Position numbers and translations under genes: made by a program. A DNA stretch of 64,000 nt from Lepidodermella squamata (taxonomy: Eukaryota; Gastrotricha). The DNA lies in contig JBLDXI010000024.1 in the NCBI GenBank assembly GCA_047495785.1, positions 186,001 through 250,000 of the forward strand, read 5' to 3'. Positions 12,280 to 24,343 of this stretch are shown here, one piece after another. Position 1 is the first letter of the stretch. Each line of letters opens with the position of its first letter. The notes under the pieces are model-generated. The model did no database searches and had not been told where the DNA came from. It saw only the letters and a list, made by a program, of their open reading frames with translations.

Positions 12280-12529
12280 TTAGCGGGAGGAGTCTGCTTG
12301 CTTGGACAAGAGTGCTCGAACGATGAGTTATAAAGCACCAATACCCATTACCTATACGTAATACTCATAACTCCAAATTGTGCTTTCAATTATTTTCGAT
12401 TATTAGGTAGCACTCTTATGCCTAGATATATTATCGCTTTCTTGCTTCTTACTCATCACGGTGCGGCTTTCATCTACTAACTTTTTTCATTGCAGTTAGA
12501 GCCATATTAAACATTACTGACTTTGGAAA

Positions 12530-14345
12530 ATGAGTCAACGTTTAATTCTTCAAGTTTTTGAGCAATATCAAAAATCGCGCACGCAATTCGTGCAAACTGT
12601 TGCTGAGCTAGCAACTCGGCCCCAAAACATCGAGATTTTGCAAAATGCTGGGGTTATGGCGCTTTTGAGACCTTTGCTTCTGGACGTTGTACCAACAATA
12701 CAGCAAACTGCTGCGTTGGCTCTGGGACGTCTAGCTAATTTCAACGATGAACTTGCAGAAGCTGTTGTCAAGGGAGATATCTTGCCCCAGCTCGTTTACA
12801 GCCTGGCTGAGCAAAACGTAAGCTAGTTAATATCTAATACTATTGTGAATAATATTTTGGATATAATTAAGCGATTCTACAAAAAAGCTGCTGCGTTTGT
12901 GCTCCGTGCAGTGGCTAAGCACTCACCTCAATTAGCCAAATCTGTTGTGGACAGTGGTGCCTTGGATGCATTAGTGATATGCCTTGAAGAATTCGATCCT
13001 GGCGTTAAGGAGGCAGCAGCATGGGCTCTTGGATACATCGCTCGCCACAATGCTGGTTAGTGCAGATATTTTTTATTATGTAGTATAAATGTATGGACAT
13101 TTTAATCATCATTAGAATTGGCTCAGTCTGTCGTCGACGCTGGAGCTGTGCCTCTTCTGGTTTTGTGTGTGCAGGAACCAGAAATATCTTTAAAACGCGT
13201 CGCTGCATCGGTAACATTTAAACCTTCAACCGGTGAACACTTTTGGACACGATTTTTAAATTAATTTAGGCGCTATCTGATATTTCCAAACACACACCCG
13301 AACTTGCCCAAACTGTTGTTGACGCTGGCGCCATCGCTCATTTAGCTCAGATGATTTTCAATCCTGACGCTAAGCTCAAACGCCAAGTCTTCTCAGCGCT
13401 CGCTCAAATGAGCAAGCACTCAGTTGATTTGGCCGAAATGGTAGTCGAAGCAGAAATCTTCCCTGCTGTTCTGAACTGCTTGAAAGACCCTGATGAATAC
13501 GTGAAAAAGAATGTTGCTACCTTGATCCGCGAGATTGTTAAACACACACCCGAATTGGCGCAACTTGTTGTCAACGCTGGGGGTGTTGCTGCGTTGGTCG
13601 ACTTTGTCGCGGAGACCAGAGGAAATACACGGTTACCTGGCGTGATGGCACTCGGTTACATTGGGTCTCATTCGGAGAGCCTTGGCGCTGCAGTCATCGG
13701 AGCCAAGGGAGTTGTACAGCTAGCTATTGCTCTACAGCAAGAAAGCGAAGACTTCATGTTGGCTTCAGTTGCATGGACACTCGGCCAAATAGGCAGACAC
13801 ACTCCCGAGCATGCTAAGGCGATCGCTAGCGCCAATATCTTGCCTAAACTGCTGCAATGCTATTTGAAAACTGACGCCACTGAGGATCTTCAAGTTAAAG
13901 TAAGCGAACTATAAGTATGTGAGCTATGCAGTTAATTATTAATCTATTATTCCAACAGTCGAAAAAAGCGTTGAAAAACATCTTGCAAAAATGCGTGCAC
14001 CTTCCGGCCCTCGAACCATTGTTACACGATGCTCCATCGAATATCTTGAAGTACGTTGTTGGCCAGTTCAGCAAAGTTCTCCCGCACGAACCGAAGGCGC
14101 GAAAACTTTTCGTTACAAGCGGCGGCTTGAAAAAAGTTCAAGAAATCAAGGCTGAACCTGGATCTGCTCTGGTAAGTTATCATTGCGTATTTCTTTCCCG
14201 TAAAAACTTGATATTTTTGTCATCTTAGGCTGAATACATCAACATTATCAACTCATGCTATCCCGAAGAAATCGTTCGCTACTACTCACCTGGGTACTCT
14301 GACGCGTTGCTGGAGAAGGTCGAGCAGTACCAACCCGATATTTAA
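12530..14345 (+). CDS. SPAG6: SPAG6/PF16 axonemal central-pair armadillo protein
   Basis: SPAG6 (Chlamydomonas PF16) is an armadillo-repeat protein of the C1 central microtubule of motile 9+2 axonemes, needed for flagellar and sperm motility. Exons 12530..12817, 12872..13055, 13116..13210, 13270..13899, 13959..14171 and 14229..14345 give 508 residues, against 509 in human. Repeats are obvious (ALGRLANFND, AAAWALGYIARHNA, ALSDISKHTPELAQ, VAWTLGQIGRHTPEHA). The C-terminal block AEYINIINSCYPEEIVRYY is the family's diagnostic end. All introns are 54-60 bp. Its presence implies motile cilia or flagellated sperm in this animal. A canonical AATAAA lies about 145 bp after the stop. Confidence 0.97.
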
Positions 14346-14488
14346 TTTATGTTATAATGCGTTGTGACCTCTGATATCCAAATTCTGTCAGATTGGAATA
14401 AGAATCCTATCGACGAAACTTAGTCACTTGAAATTTCTACACCGAATGTAAAGTTCGCGTGGCCATTTAGCTTTGCAAATTGTTGGGA

Positions 14489-14494
14489 AATAAA
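14489..14494 (+). terminator. Poly(A) signal of SPAG6
   Basis: Canonical AATAAA downstream of the SPAG6 stop codon. Confidence 0.7.
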
Positions 14495-15399
14495 TTGTCA
14501 TCGGGTTTTGTGTTCAAAAGACCGCGTTTTCGTTAATTTGATTTGCAGCACGTTTACTTCAAAAAACCTGTGCACGCCATAAAAATATAAACATTGTACG
14601 GCACAACTTGATACAACGAGGAATCTCCCATGGAGCGAAAAGACTAGCGAAACATCATTGGTGAACAGTGACGAGGTGCGCACGAGTTGATGAACCCTTC
14701 ATTCAGAAAACGTTGGTGAAAGGCAGAGCCAACAAAGGTTTGACAGCAAAAATAGGTACCTATATCGGAGTTCAACAACCACGATTCATAAAAATTACAA
14801 GATACTAAGAAAGCAAAACTGCAATATAAAGTATTATGAGATAACTAGCAACCATAGCAACAATATCGAAGGAAAAAACTCGTGATACGCTGGATGCTCC
14901 GATTTAGTTAACAAAGTATCACACCTAAATCAGACAGATATTGGTCGAACAAGGGGGCCTGTTCGTTTCGATGAGATGAATTCATACATTATTTTGCCAC
15001 TGTTTATGCGATTTGACAAAAATGCGAAGGAGAAAATGCTATAGTAAAATAGATACGGCAACACAGCTGGAATCGTAATGAAGCGGCTGAACCGGTAGAA
15101 AATAAAGACACGACATCAGGTTGAAGGAGAAATAGCAATGTGACTCGCAAATTTCAAGACAAGCTAGCGGAAGCCATGAAATAATAAAATCGATAAATTG
15201 GCTTATTCGTTTCAGATGATGTCGTTATTATATTATTGTCAGTGTCATTTTTTTATTTTTATGTATCAAAAATTTATTGATAAAATCGTTTATTTTGTGG
15301 TTTGAGATAGTGAATGATATTGTAATTAATCAACAGTACAAATAAGGAGATCGACGAAGGAGATAGGGTAGGAGATTGGCACAATACGATTTGCCAACT
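14495..15399. other. Convergent intergenic between SPAG6 and the IA-2 gene
   Basis: About 0.9 kb of AT-rich DNA between two genes that converge; it should hold the IA-2 3' UTR. T-rich tracts around 15245-15300 could carry the minus-strand poly(A) signal. No gene was seen. Confidence 0.55.
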
Positions 15400-18300
15400 T
15401 CACTCAGGCGACGAATTGCCACTGCCATCACGACTAGACTTGACAATAGCAGCGATTTCTTCAGCAACGCAGATTAGTACAAACTCAAATTGTTCTTTCG
15501 TCTTGACCAGACCGACTCGTTGGTCGCGGAGATGTTCCAAACTGGCCGAAATGTCTACTTCACGTGCACCTTTCGCGATGTGGTTCAGGGTCATGTCCAG
15601 CAAAATGTAGGCACCAGCCCGACCACCGCCATTCGTACTCTGAACAATGATGGGCGAGGCGTGGGGACGGTACGATCGATTCGCTTTCCTGAAATAGGGC
15701 AGGCATTTAGAAAAGGTCAAAGCAATAAAAACAAAAACAAAACAATGGGACGGGTCGAAAATTCAAATAAAATCAAAGCAAGTTTATCAAACCTGAAGCC
15801 ATGGTTACACAAACGGAGGTAGAAGCGAAATTGGAAGTCAGTCAGTCTCACACGGTTGGAAAGCGAGAGTTCGTCGAAAGTGACAGCATGAAGCGAAAAC
15901 GGAAGGTCCCGCGATAGGTTCAGAAAAAAGCCATGCTCTGACCCACTTTTGTGACTATGCAATTTCCGCGGCCGCTTTTACAACGAAGCGACTCAAGTTA
16001 GGCGAAACTGCATTGTCGAACAAAAGTAGGCCCGCGAACGGCAGTCACAGCAGCCAACAATTAACATAACAAGTAGATTACACAGACAAGACACGAAACG
16101 CAACAGACAAAAGCACGAAGGACAACATAGATGGGGATAAGCAAAGCACAAAAAATCACGCGAAATTACCTGCGGAATGCAAGGATGCTGCGGCAAAGTT
16201 TCGGCACGCCGTCGCTAGGCCAAGCCAAAAAGTGGAATTGGGTGACGGTGCGGCTATCGCCAGTCGCGGTGTCTTTCAGGACGAGGCTGCGGACGATGAA
16301 GTCCTCGTTCCAGGCGTGCTCCGACACGAGACCGACTTGCCAACGGTGGTAGAGCGTCAAGCCTTCGTCCGGCCAGTATCTGATCGACTTGGGCTCGTTC
16401 GGCTGCGCAAGGTAGACGATCAAGGTGGACTTTTGCTCCCAAACCAGTTGCCAGAAGTCGGCGACAGTCTCAGCGAGCGGCGCCTGGGTGGCGACGTAGG
16501 CCGGGCGGCGAGGGTCGGTGTCCACGATGTAGCTTGCGTTGATGTAGTCGGCCTTGAAGGCGTTCGACTCGGAACACAGCTTGACGCGGTTGTGGTCGTA
16601 GGGCACAACGCCGATTTCGCGGTTCTTGCTCGCGTTTTCAACCAGGTTTGCGATGCTGAGGTCGCTGCGGTCGGGCGCGTAGCCGCACAACTCGCTCCAT
16701 TCCTCTTCGAGGCGTGATCGGTTCTTCAGGTGCTCCTCCATGTAGGCGAGCACGACGTGGGCGGTAGAGACGTCGAGGTCGGTAGGGCGGGGCTCTTCGG
16801 CCCATGGTGGCGGGGAGGGCGGGGGACTCTGGCGAGAACCGTTGCCACCGCTGGTTACGACCTCACCTAGGCCTGCCTTAGCAGAACCGGCCTTAGTCGC
16901 GATCGACTCACGACACAAGTCCTGAAAAATAGTGTAAATTTAGATGTAAAACGCGCGAAGTGACAAGCGACAGGTATCGCGATAATGCGGGCAGTGGTCA
17001 GTGAAATAAACAAGTTGATCGAATTTGAAGAAGGGATAATATTATTTATCATACGGTGCGCAGCGAGTTAATCTTACTCATTACAGATGAGAAATCCCGC
17101 GTGCAGCTAGTTTGACAGCACGGGCTTCACTCATCAATATCATCCACCTTAACTTAGTGACTAATGAAAATGTATTATCGACATGCCGCGTGTTAATTTT
17201 TTGTGACACAACAAAAACAAAAACAACAAGACGGGGGTGAGAATGAACTTACTTCGTAGCAGCGTCGAGATTTCCACTCGCGGATCCTGCCCTGGACATT
17301 GCCGAGCGCGTGTTTCAGCGAGCCCTTGCGCATGGCGACGCGGAGCAGCACGAACACGACGATGGAGCAGGCGATGCAGACGCTGACGACGATGAGAAGC
17401 GCGACGATGGCCGTGTGCGAGGCCGACCAGCGACTGAGCGTGCCCTGGGCCTCGGCCGTCTGTGCGAGGGCGGCTTCTTGTTGCCGCAGTGCCAGGTGCG
17501 CCTGAGCGTTCAAAACAAAGTCATATGGCGGAGTTGTAGGAAAACAGCCTTGGATTCAGCGAAAAAGTGACCACTTACCCGTCTGCCGATTCCGACGGCA
17601 ACAACGTGCCGATTGCAGTTGCTTCTAATCTTATCAGCATTCGACTCTAAAAACAAATAAAATGCGAAAAGTTGGTGTGGGCGGTTGATAGAAGTGAAAT
17701 TGGCTAATAATTTGAATATGGCGGCGAATGAGCCAGGCTGAGGACTAACAGCGAGACTTAAATATGACTGGGATTCATGTCATCGCGGAAAAGTAATAAT
17801 AAACTGGTTTTGCGACATGACAGGCGCGAATGAAGCCGTCAAAAGCCGGGGCATCGACAAGCCTCTCTCCTGCTTCTACTGCCGATGCTCTAATACTAGG
17901 CGATTTGAGGACAGGCCAGGCACTCACTCTGAGCTGATTAAAGCATCACAGCGCATCCCAGCGCCCCGTCAAAGCCGGTTTCATCGCGCCAGCTGATGAT
18001 TTCATCACGGATCTGCGATATGAAAAGGTGCGATGAGTGGCGTCGCTGTTCCTGCGCCGCGCGATAATATAGCCGCTATAAGAAGAGAGCAATGCCTTGA
18101 TTGCAAGTGAAAATGACGCGGGTAGTGATTACTTGAACTCGGCGTCTCTCTCCCTCGTTATCGATCGGGCCGATTAGCAGCCGAGCAGGCAATCATCGCA
18201 GTAAATATATACAGGACGAGTGGCAACACGGGGGAGAGGGAGGGAGAGATTTTGTAGCCTAGCGCGCGCGCGAGTGTGAGTGAGTGAGAGAGTGAAAATA

Positions 18301-21300
18301 TAAGGCATCGATAAATATAGGATCGCGTTATTGCTTAAATCGCGACTTAAATCTCTGCTGCGGCGCAGGCAACGACGACAAAAGGTGGCGACTGAACTAA
18401 TGCGACAGGAAAGAAGACGACAGGCGATAAATTTCGCACAGCCGTGATAATAATGCTATTAGAACCGGGCGTTGGCAGGCAGGCATCAGACGCGCAGGTA
18501 GCGTACGCAAGGGAAAACAATAGCGATCACTGAAATCTAAAACCGGGCGCGAAAATGACCGTCGACCTATTTCGAGAGCAGGATTAAGGAAGATTGAGAG
18601 CGAGAAGGTGAGTTCAGAAGACGGGAGGAAATTTGATGCCCGCCGCCGTCCGTGATGCTAATAAAAATTTGGAAAATTTTTGCGATAACGTTGCCGAATG
18701 CGGGCGGCCTGTGGTAGCAGTGAGCAGTCGGCCCGCCGACCGGCCATGAAAACAAGCTCGGCGGGACTACTATTGTATTAGAATCTATTCTATTATTTTT
18801 GATCAGGCTGCTTTGTCTCGTGCGACGGCGACGAGCACGACGGATGGATGACGTCGGCGCAAACACGAGCTGATAATATCTATCGATTGAGGCACTTGGC
18901 GTACGCCAGCTAGATCCCATCGAAGACCGATGAAGCGTCCATAACGCGTCTTTATTATTTTTGAGCATCGCCATAGACGGTAGCTGGCAAGCGAGCGGAA
19001 AATGGGGCTGAGAAGCCAGCCGAAAGCCGAGAGCGAAATCAGAGCGCAGCATGTGCACAGCGCACAGTGCGCTTAATTTGGTTTCAGAGCGGTGCACGAT
19101 GAGCCGTTATTGAATTGCTTCATGATTAAGCTCGACGCTATTTCACGGTCACATGCGGCATCGCAGTGCAGTAATAAATATGAACAATATGGCACACGAG
19201 CCTAATTCGAAAAAATGCGATTTGGTTTCACGACGCGGCCATTAGAAGCCCGACGGACAGCTAATGCGATGACGATGATAATTGCTGGGACGAGAGAGAG
19301 AGAGGGATTTCAGCTGACTAATGCGGATCGGCCATTAAGATGGCTCACCAAGGGAGGCACTAGCTGCTCTTGTCATCACCCAAATATTGTGCGAGCGAGC
19401 GAAATGAGTATAAACACAAAATGGCTAAAACGTATTAGGAACGCGAATAAGTGGAATGCTAGGTGCAAGCTGAGGGAAGGCGAAATTCTAAACAAGAAAA
19501 ATTCTAGCAGGAAGCGCTAGGTATTATGGCAGCCGTCCGCGAAATAGGCGGCGGTTTCATTCAATTGCGCCCGCCCGGCGAAGCTTCTCACCTTAAAGAT
19601 CGCCAATATACGCAGAGCGCGCCTCAAAAGTCAATTTCCTGTGAACGGCCGCCTCGTGAACGAAAGCTAATAGCATTACAAGTGCTTGTTTATGAGGCCC
19701 AGCAGTAGCCGCTATGTGCGAAGAAACCCCCAAGAAGTTACTGCTTAGAATCCCTGCGCTACTGTTGTTTTGTTTTCGCCGAGACAAAATCGATCAAGGC
19801 CGCAGTGCTTACCGATTTCTTTGGCGATCGAGCTCGCAGTCGCCTTGCCTGCGGGATCCCGAACTTCGAAAACTATCTCGCCCTGCCAACTGTTACAAGA
19901 ACGCTTTGTTATAATTTGAATCGTAACTAGCCAAGAAAATCACCTGTCAAGAATGATGAGAGCCTTTGAATCGTCCTCGCCCAGTTGCGCTACAGCGCAG
20001 TCCAGAAAAGAGGATGCTGACGAGGCAGAGTTGATGCTGAAAAATGGGAAAATTTGAAATTTATCAGAGAATAAATATAGACTGGAAGTAGTGTTTAAAA
20101 ACTGACCTCGGCTCGGTTTGAATGTAAGCATAATTTGTTTCTACCATCTTGACGTCGGAAGCAACAGGCGCGCCCTTACGAGGGTCGCCGACCACGATTG
20201 AATCGGAAGAGACTATAGCGCTACTGTGATGCATGGGTCTTGGTCCCAGACTGTCGCCGCCGAAAACTTCAACTTTAACATCTCGATGCGCGCCGTTGCC
20301 AGCAGATAACAAACGGGCCAACATCGCGTTTCTAGAAGAGGCTTGCTTCTCAACGATTTCATCAGCATCGTCGCTGTCGTCATCGTCGTCGTTATCAGCA
20401 ACAACTTCGACTCGATTTGCGAGGAACGGCGATAGACCGCCAGTCCTTAGTTGAGGCCTCACCTGAGGAAGGATTTCGACGACTTCAATATCGTTGCTGC
20501 CATCTTCATCGTCACTATCCTCCCCATCGTCAGCCTCGACTACGATAGGCAAAGTCCGAATTTCGTCCTTTTCATCTTCATCGTCGTCGTCGTCGTCGTT
20601 ATTTTCGTCATCACCATCTGCGATAGGAACGACGATTTGATCGTTATCCTCATCGATCACGGGAACAACAGGAACGACTTCTTCATTGTCATCGTCGTCG
20701 TTGAAGGCAAAGAATTTCGCGGCATCAGGATTGCGGGTGTCGAAAAACTGGCCCATGTTCGACAATTGCTTGCCAATAAACTACGGACAAACAATCGATA
20801 TGAATACCAAAGAGCATTTTTCGACGAAAAAACATACTATAGAATTTTTAACGCGAGGGTACTTCTCGACGAGATGTTCGTTTTCGGGAATGCCTTCCTG
20901 AGGCATGTACGATTGGAAGGCATGAGCGAGACTTTCACTAACACGTTTTTGACCTTGTTCTGAAAATAAATTATATTTCGTTTCAATCAAGTTCCACCTC
21001 GTGATTTTGTCGCTGTTTACCAGGCAAAGCTTCAGTGAAAGCACTCAGGCAAGGAGGCGGTTCCAGGCGGTGTGACGACCTGTCAACGGTAAATTGTTAT
21101 TGAAACTGATCATTTCTTTTTTAGATCCGTTATACTTGAAAGATTCGATAAGCCATTTGATGGCACACTGTGATTCCTCATCTTTCCAAGTGAAGCCGCG
21201 CTGGGCCAGCAAGTGCAAAAATCTAGTCAGGATCGCTTTTTGTTCATTTGTTGTTTCAAGGGTAAAATCAGGCACAATATCCAAAGCTAGGACGGCTTGG

Positions 21301-22798
21301 GGAACGCAAATGCCGAACAGGCCATCTGTGAAGAAATAAAATAAGTAATTAGGATCCCGCTGAACTTCAAACAGCAATCGCCAATGCGTGATAATTTAAA
21401 TCCGGTACTTTTCATTAGCGATCGTATCTATGGACGACACGCCTCACCACATGAGAAATTCAATCCATAAACCATTAGTGCACATAAGCAAATTTACACG
21501 CGTCGTTATATGCAAAGGAAAATATGCATCGGCGGTATTATTCATCTATGCAAATCACTACCTCAGTGCTCAGTGCTCGCATTTTCAACGAATATTATTC
21601 TTCAGCCCGCTATGTATTCAAATTATTAATAAATTGATTTATAATCGAAATGTATTTCGCCGCTAAGTGTGGAACAGCGAGACGAAATGGCAATGCACCC
21701 CACTTTTTGAAAACAGCTGGACTTTCGCCCCCTAGTTCCGTTCCGCCTATTGACGCACAATCCAATATAAAAATTCAATACATCGTAATAGGATGTGCCA
21801 ATGTATAACAATACACATCAACTGCAGTGCTCACCTAAGCGCATGTCTGCAGAAGCACATTCATGGCCGCGCAAACAAGAGAGCGCGCGGCATGTTGTCA
21901 ATAGCTTTTTTCTAGCGGCTCGCCCACATAATGGAAAGTCAATCTCAAAGGACCGTAATCGCCGCAGGAACAGATCGATATTTTAATATCCAACGAACGA
22001 TCTCTGACGAAAGCCGCCCAGTGTGCATCTGACGCATGTAATTCGATAAATATCGACTGGGCGTAGGCGTAAGCCTACTAGAGCGGTTTGAAATTTAGAT
22101 CATCGAAAGCAAAACAAACCACATAAACACGCATCTCGCCATCTACGAAGTCCTATATTCATATCCGAAGCATATTATCGCCGCCCTCTCATATTCGCAC
22201 CACGGCAAATTTATCGGTGAATGTGAAAGCCGATCGGCTCTACACTGGCTAGAGTATTAGGCTACTTATCATCGCAATGAAGCTGCGTATAATGATTCAA
22301 TACGTAAAAAAACGTATTAGGTCCGCATACTCGCGACTCGTAATAAAATGTACAGCTACGCGGATGGTGGCTGATTTAATTTTCAATCGAGAGTAATGAT
22401 GAAACAAATAATTACGCACGCAGCTGTGATGTGAAAATGATTAGGGCGGGAAAATCTGTCGCAAAAGAGAAGCGTTCGCGGAAAAAGCGGCGGCGCACAT
22501 CGTGCGGAGGTGATTGTAATATCCTGTCACCTAAAATTTTAGATAATACATTACGCTGAGAAGGATAATTTCCTGCATTCCAGCTAATACATTCTTGACC
22601 GTACTAAATGCATCAATTTCAACGGCTTACCGTTAACACACAATTCCGAGGTTTGGCAAACAGAAGAGAATGAACAGCCTAAGAAAAAATGTAAATTCGC
22701 TATACAAACGCAATTATACAAGACTTACCTATTGCTCCACCAGCAGAAACACAAGACAGATAGACAGAAATAATAATAGTGATAAAGAATAGTGCCAT
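15400..22798 (-). CDS. PTPRN: IA-2/phogrin-type receptor pseudophosphatase (PTPRN, nematode IDA-1)
   Basis: A dense-core secretory-vesicle membrane protein that regulates vesicle content and neuropeptide or insulin release. Eleven exons with agreeing phases: 22729..22798, 22631..22678, 21080..21325, 20838..20959, 20107..20780, 19944..20036, 19813..19889, 17579..17646, 17253..17501, 16170..16921, 15400..15688 (895 aa). Order: signal peptide MALFFITIIISVYLSCVSA; Cys-rich RESP18-homology region (CQTSELCVNDGLFGICV, GFTWKDEESQ); a long Asp/Glu-rich stretch; the mature ectodomain (NYAYIQTEPS, EIVFEVRDPAGK); a membrane helix (IVALLIVVSVCIACSIVVFV); then a phosphatase fold (DYINASYIVDTDPRRPAYVA, TQFHFLAWPSDG). 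The signature loop reads IVQSTNGGGRAGA: the catalytic Cys is Ser and the His before it is Gln. The WPD Asp is Ser too, so it cannot be an active phosphatase. The 2.2 kb and 1.3 kb introns are the largest in the window. Confidence 0.93.
17647..19812 (-). other. Large intron 7 of the IA-2 gene
   Basis: A 2.17 kb intron, far longer than others here and noticeably more GC-rich. It contains a GC-run followed by GAGT/GAGA repeats at about 18262-18294. A minus-strand frame of 176 codons (18567..19097) has no ATG start and no familiar motif. It could hold regulatory elements for a neuroendocrine gene; nothing specific was identified. Confidence 0.6.
18262..18294. repeat. Simple GC/GAGT repeat tract
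   Basis: Alternating GC run followed by GTGAGTGAGTGAGAGAG, read directly, within the large IA-2 intron. Confidence 0.85.
21326..22630 (-). other. Intron 2 of the IA-2 gene
   Basis: 1.3 kb intron between the tiny exon ending CQTSELCVN and the exon starting GLFGICV. No exon or RNA was supported inside it. Confidence 0.6.
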
Positions 22799-24343
22799 AA
22801 AGATGAGAGCACTAGCTCATGCGCTCATTTAATGGCCGAATAGGTCAAATGGTAAATATTGATAAAATATTCACCTAAAATGAAAGAAATGAATCTGATA
22901 AAATTCAAGGCAACGCAACAGGTTAATGCAACATGTTTACATAGAATAGAATAGAATTTGAAATGTTGCATTCGACATGGAATAAGCCGAAAATCACAGT
23001 TGAATCACAGCAGGATATTAACTGTCACCCACCAATTTAGCTTTAAATTGTCGAATCTTTGGACAAGCATTATTAACACATGACGTAGAGGTATCCTGGT
23101 TCTGAGTGAAGAAACGAATGTCTGATGGTTAATTAAATCAAGTTTCAAGCAATTCAACTCGGTTACACAATCAGTAAAAACACAGAGTGCGGCATTGTTT
23201 TGCTGAATCTATGGCAATCGTGGAACTACGAAATCACCATCTTAGTTAATTATCGGAACTTTGAAACCTAAAGAGCGCCCTGAATGAAGGAATTAAGTTC
23301 TACAAATCAACCAACAGCAAATATATATATAATAATCATGATCTTCAGACCTGTAACTCATAATGAGTCTACATATTCGCACTTGGCCTGAATTCAACTT
23401 ATCCCAAAAGAGGTCACTTATGATATCACAAACTGATGCTGGGGAAAAGTGGGATTCAACATGTCATCATCCTCACTACCATACATAAAATTGAAAGAAC
23501 AAAGCCATACTTACTCAAGTATCATTCGGCGATCTTTAAAAAGAGCCACCAAGTTTTCAAGAGTATTGCAATTTACTGAATTGCATCAGGCATTGAGATA
23601 TAGTAGTAAAAAGAGTGGGCGTTTAAAATACGAAGGAAACTGGAGAACCATAGTGGCATCTGTGAATGAGTAGCGGAAAAGTTTCAAGTGACATCGGATG
23701 TATTAGTCATGATAGCCGTAATCACTGCTGACATCTCTTGATTAGCGTGAATCCAAAGAGTCAAGCGCAAAGAAACAAGAGACAGCGACACAGGTTAGGA
23801 GACGGACTTGGCAGCTGATGAGAGATTGAAATTTAAAGTGGACGCCCGCGCAAACTAATAATTTTTTTCACATAAATTACTTTTAAATTTTTAATTAAAC
23901 GTATTTATTTGTTTTAATTTAGTTTTATCACTTTGATTTGAAATTGCATAATGCGGGGTGCCGACGACCGCCGGACGGAGCGCGGTGCGTCGTTTTGCAG
24001 TCATCCTTTGTTGTTGGGTTCGACAACTAGGTAAGAAGTCTCAAGACGTCTGCTGCTGCTATCGAGGGCAGCTTGTTTGGTTTTCGTTTTACATGGTGCT
24101 GAGGCGAATCTGTAATACGCACTTTACTTGAATTTGGGATTCATCCTTCTCAAATCCGCCAAACAAGCGAAAATTCTCATGTTTGTCGTTTTCACTTTTC
24201 ACCGTTCATTGTTGACTATGTTGAATTTGGCAGTAGCCTGGTATCGATCCATTTTTCTTTTATAGACTCTTTCAGCTATCATCTCACTCTAAATTTACTT
24301 TGAAAGTTTTGGAAATATATTTCTAGAAATATTAAATATTACC
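22799..24343. other. Divergent intergenic between IA-2 and PSMC5
   Basis: 1.5 kb holding the promoters of two oppositely transcribed genes. AT-rich near 23860-23950. A plus-strand open frame at 23449..23673 shows no known motif. No RNA gene was recognised. Confidence 0.55.

Larger units (their letters stand above)
8957..12529. other. Long intergenic region between AMPK gamma and SPAG6
   Basis: 3.6 kb, AT-rich, between divergently oriented genes, so it should hold the 5' UTRs and promoters of both. I see an AAT microsatellite and one small minus-strand open frame (listed separately). A plus-strand open frame at 9569..9793 has no recognisable motif and biased AT-rich composition. A clear 3' splice site (TTTTTTCATTGCAG) ends at 12495, giving SPAG6 a spliced leader-type 5' UTR. 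Confidence 0.55.

Noticed and set aside
16232-16717. 161-codon plus-strand frame
   Set aside because: Antisense of the IA-2 phosphatase exon, whose minus-strand frame has clear homology.
18567-19097. 176-codon minus-strand open frame inside the large IA-2 intron
   Set aside because: No ATG at the start, no recognised motif, and it sits in a GC-richer intron where long frames arise by chance. Not called as a nested gene.
20451-20963. 170-codon plus-strand frame rich in Val/Ile
   Set aside because: Antisense of the Asp/Glu-rich IA-2 exon (GAC/GAT read backwards gives Val/Ile); not independent.
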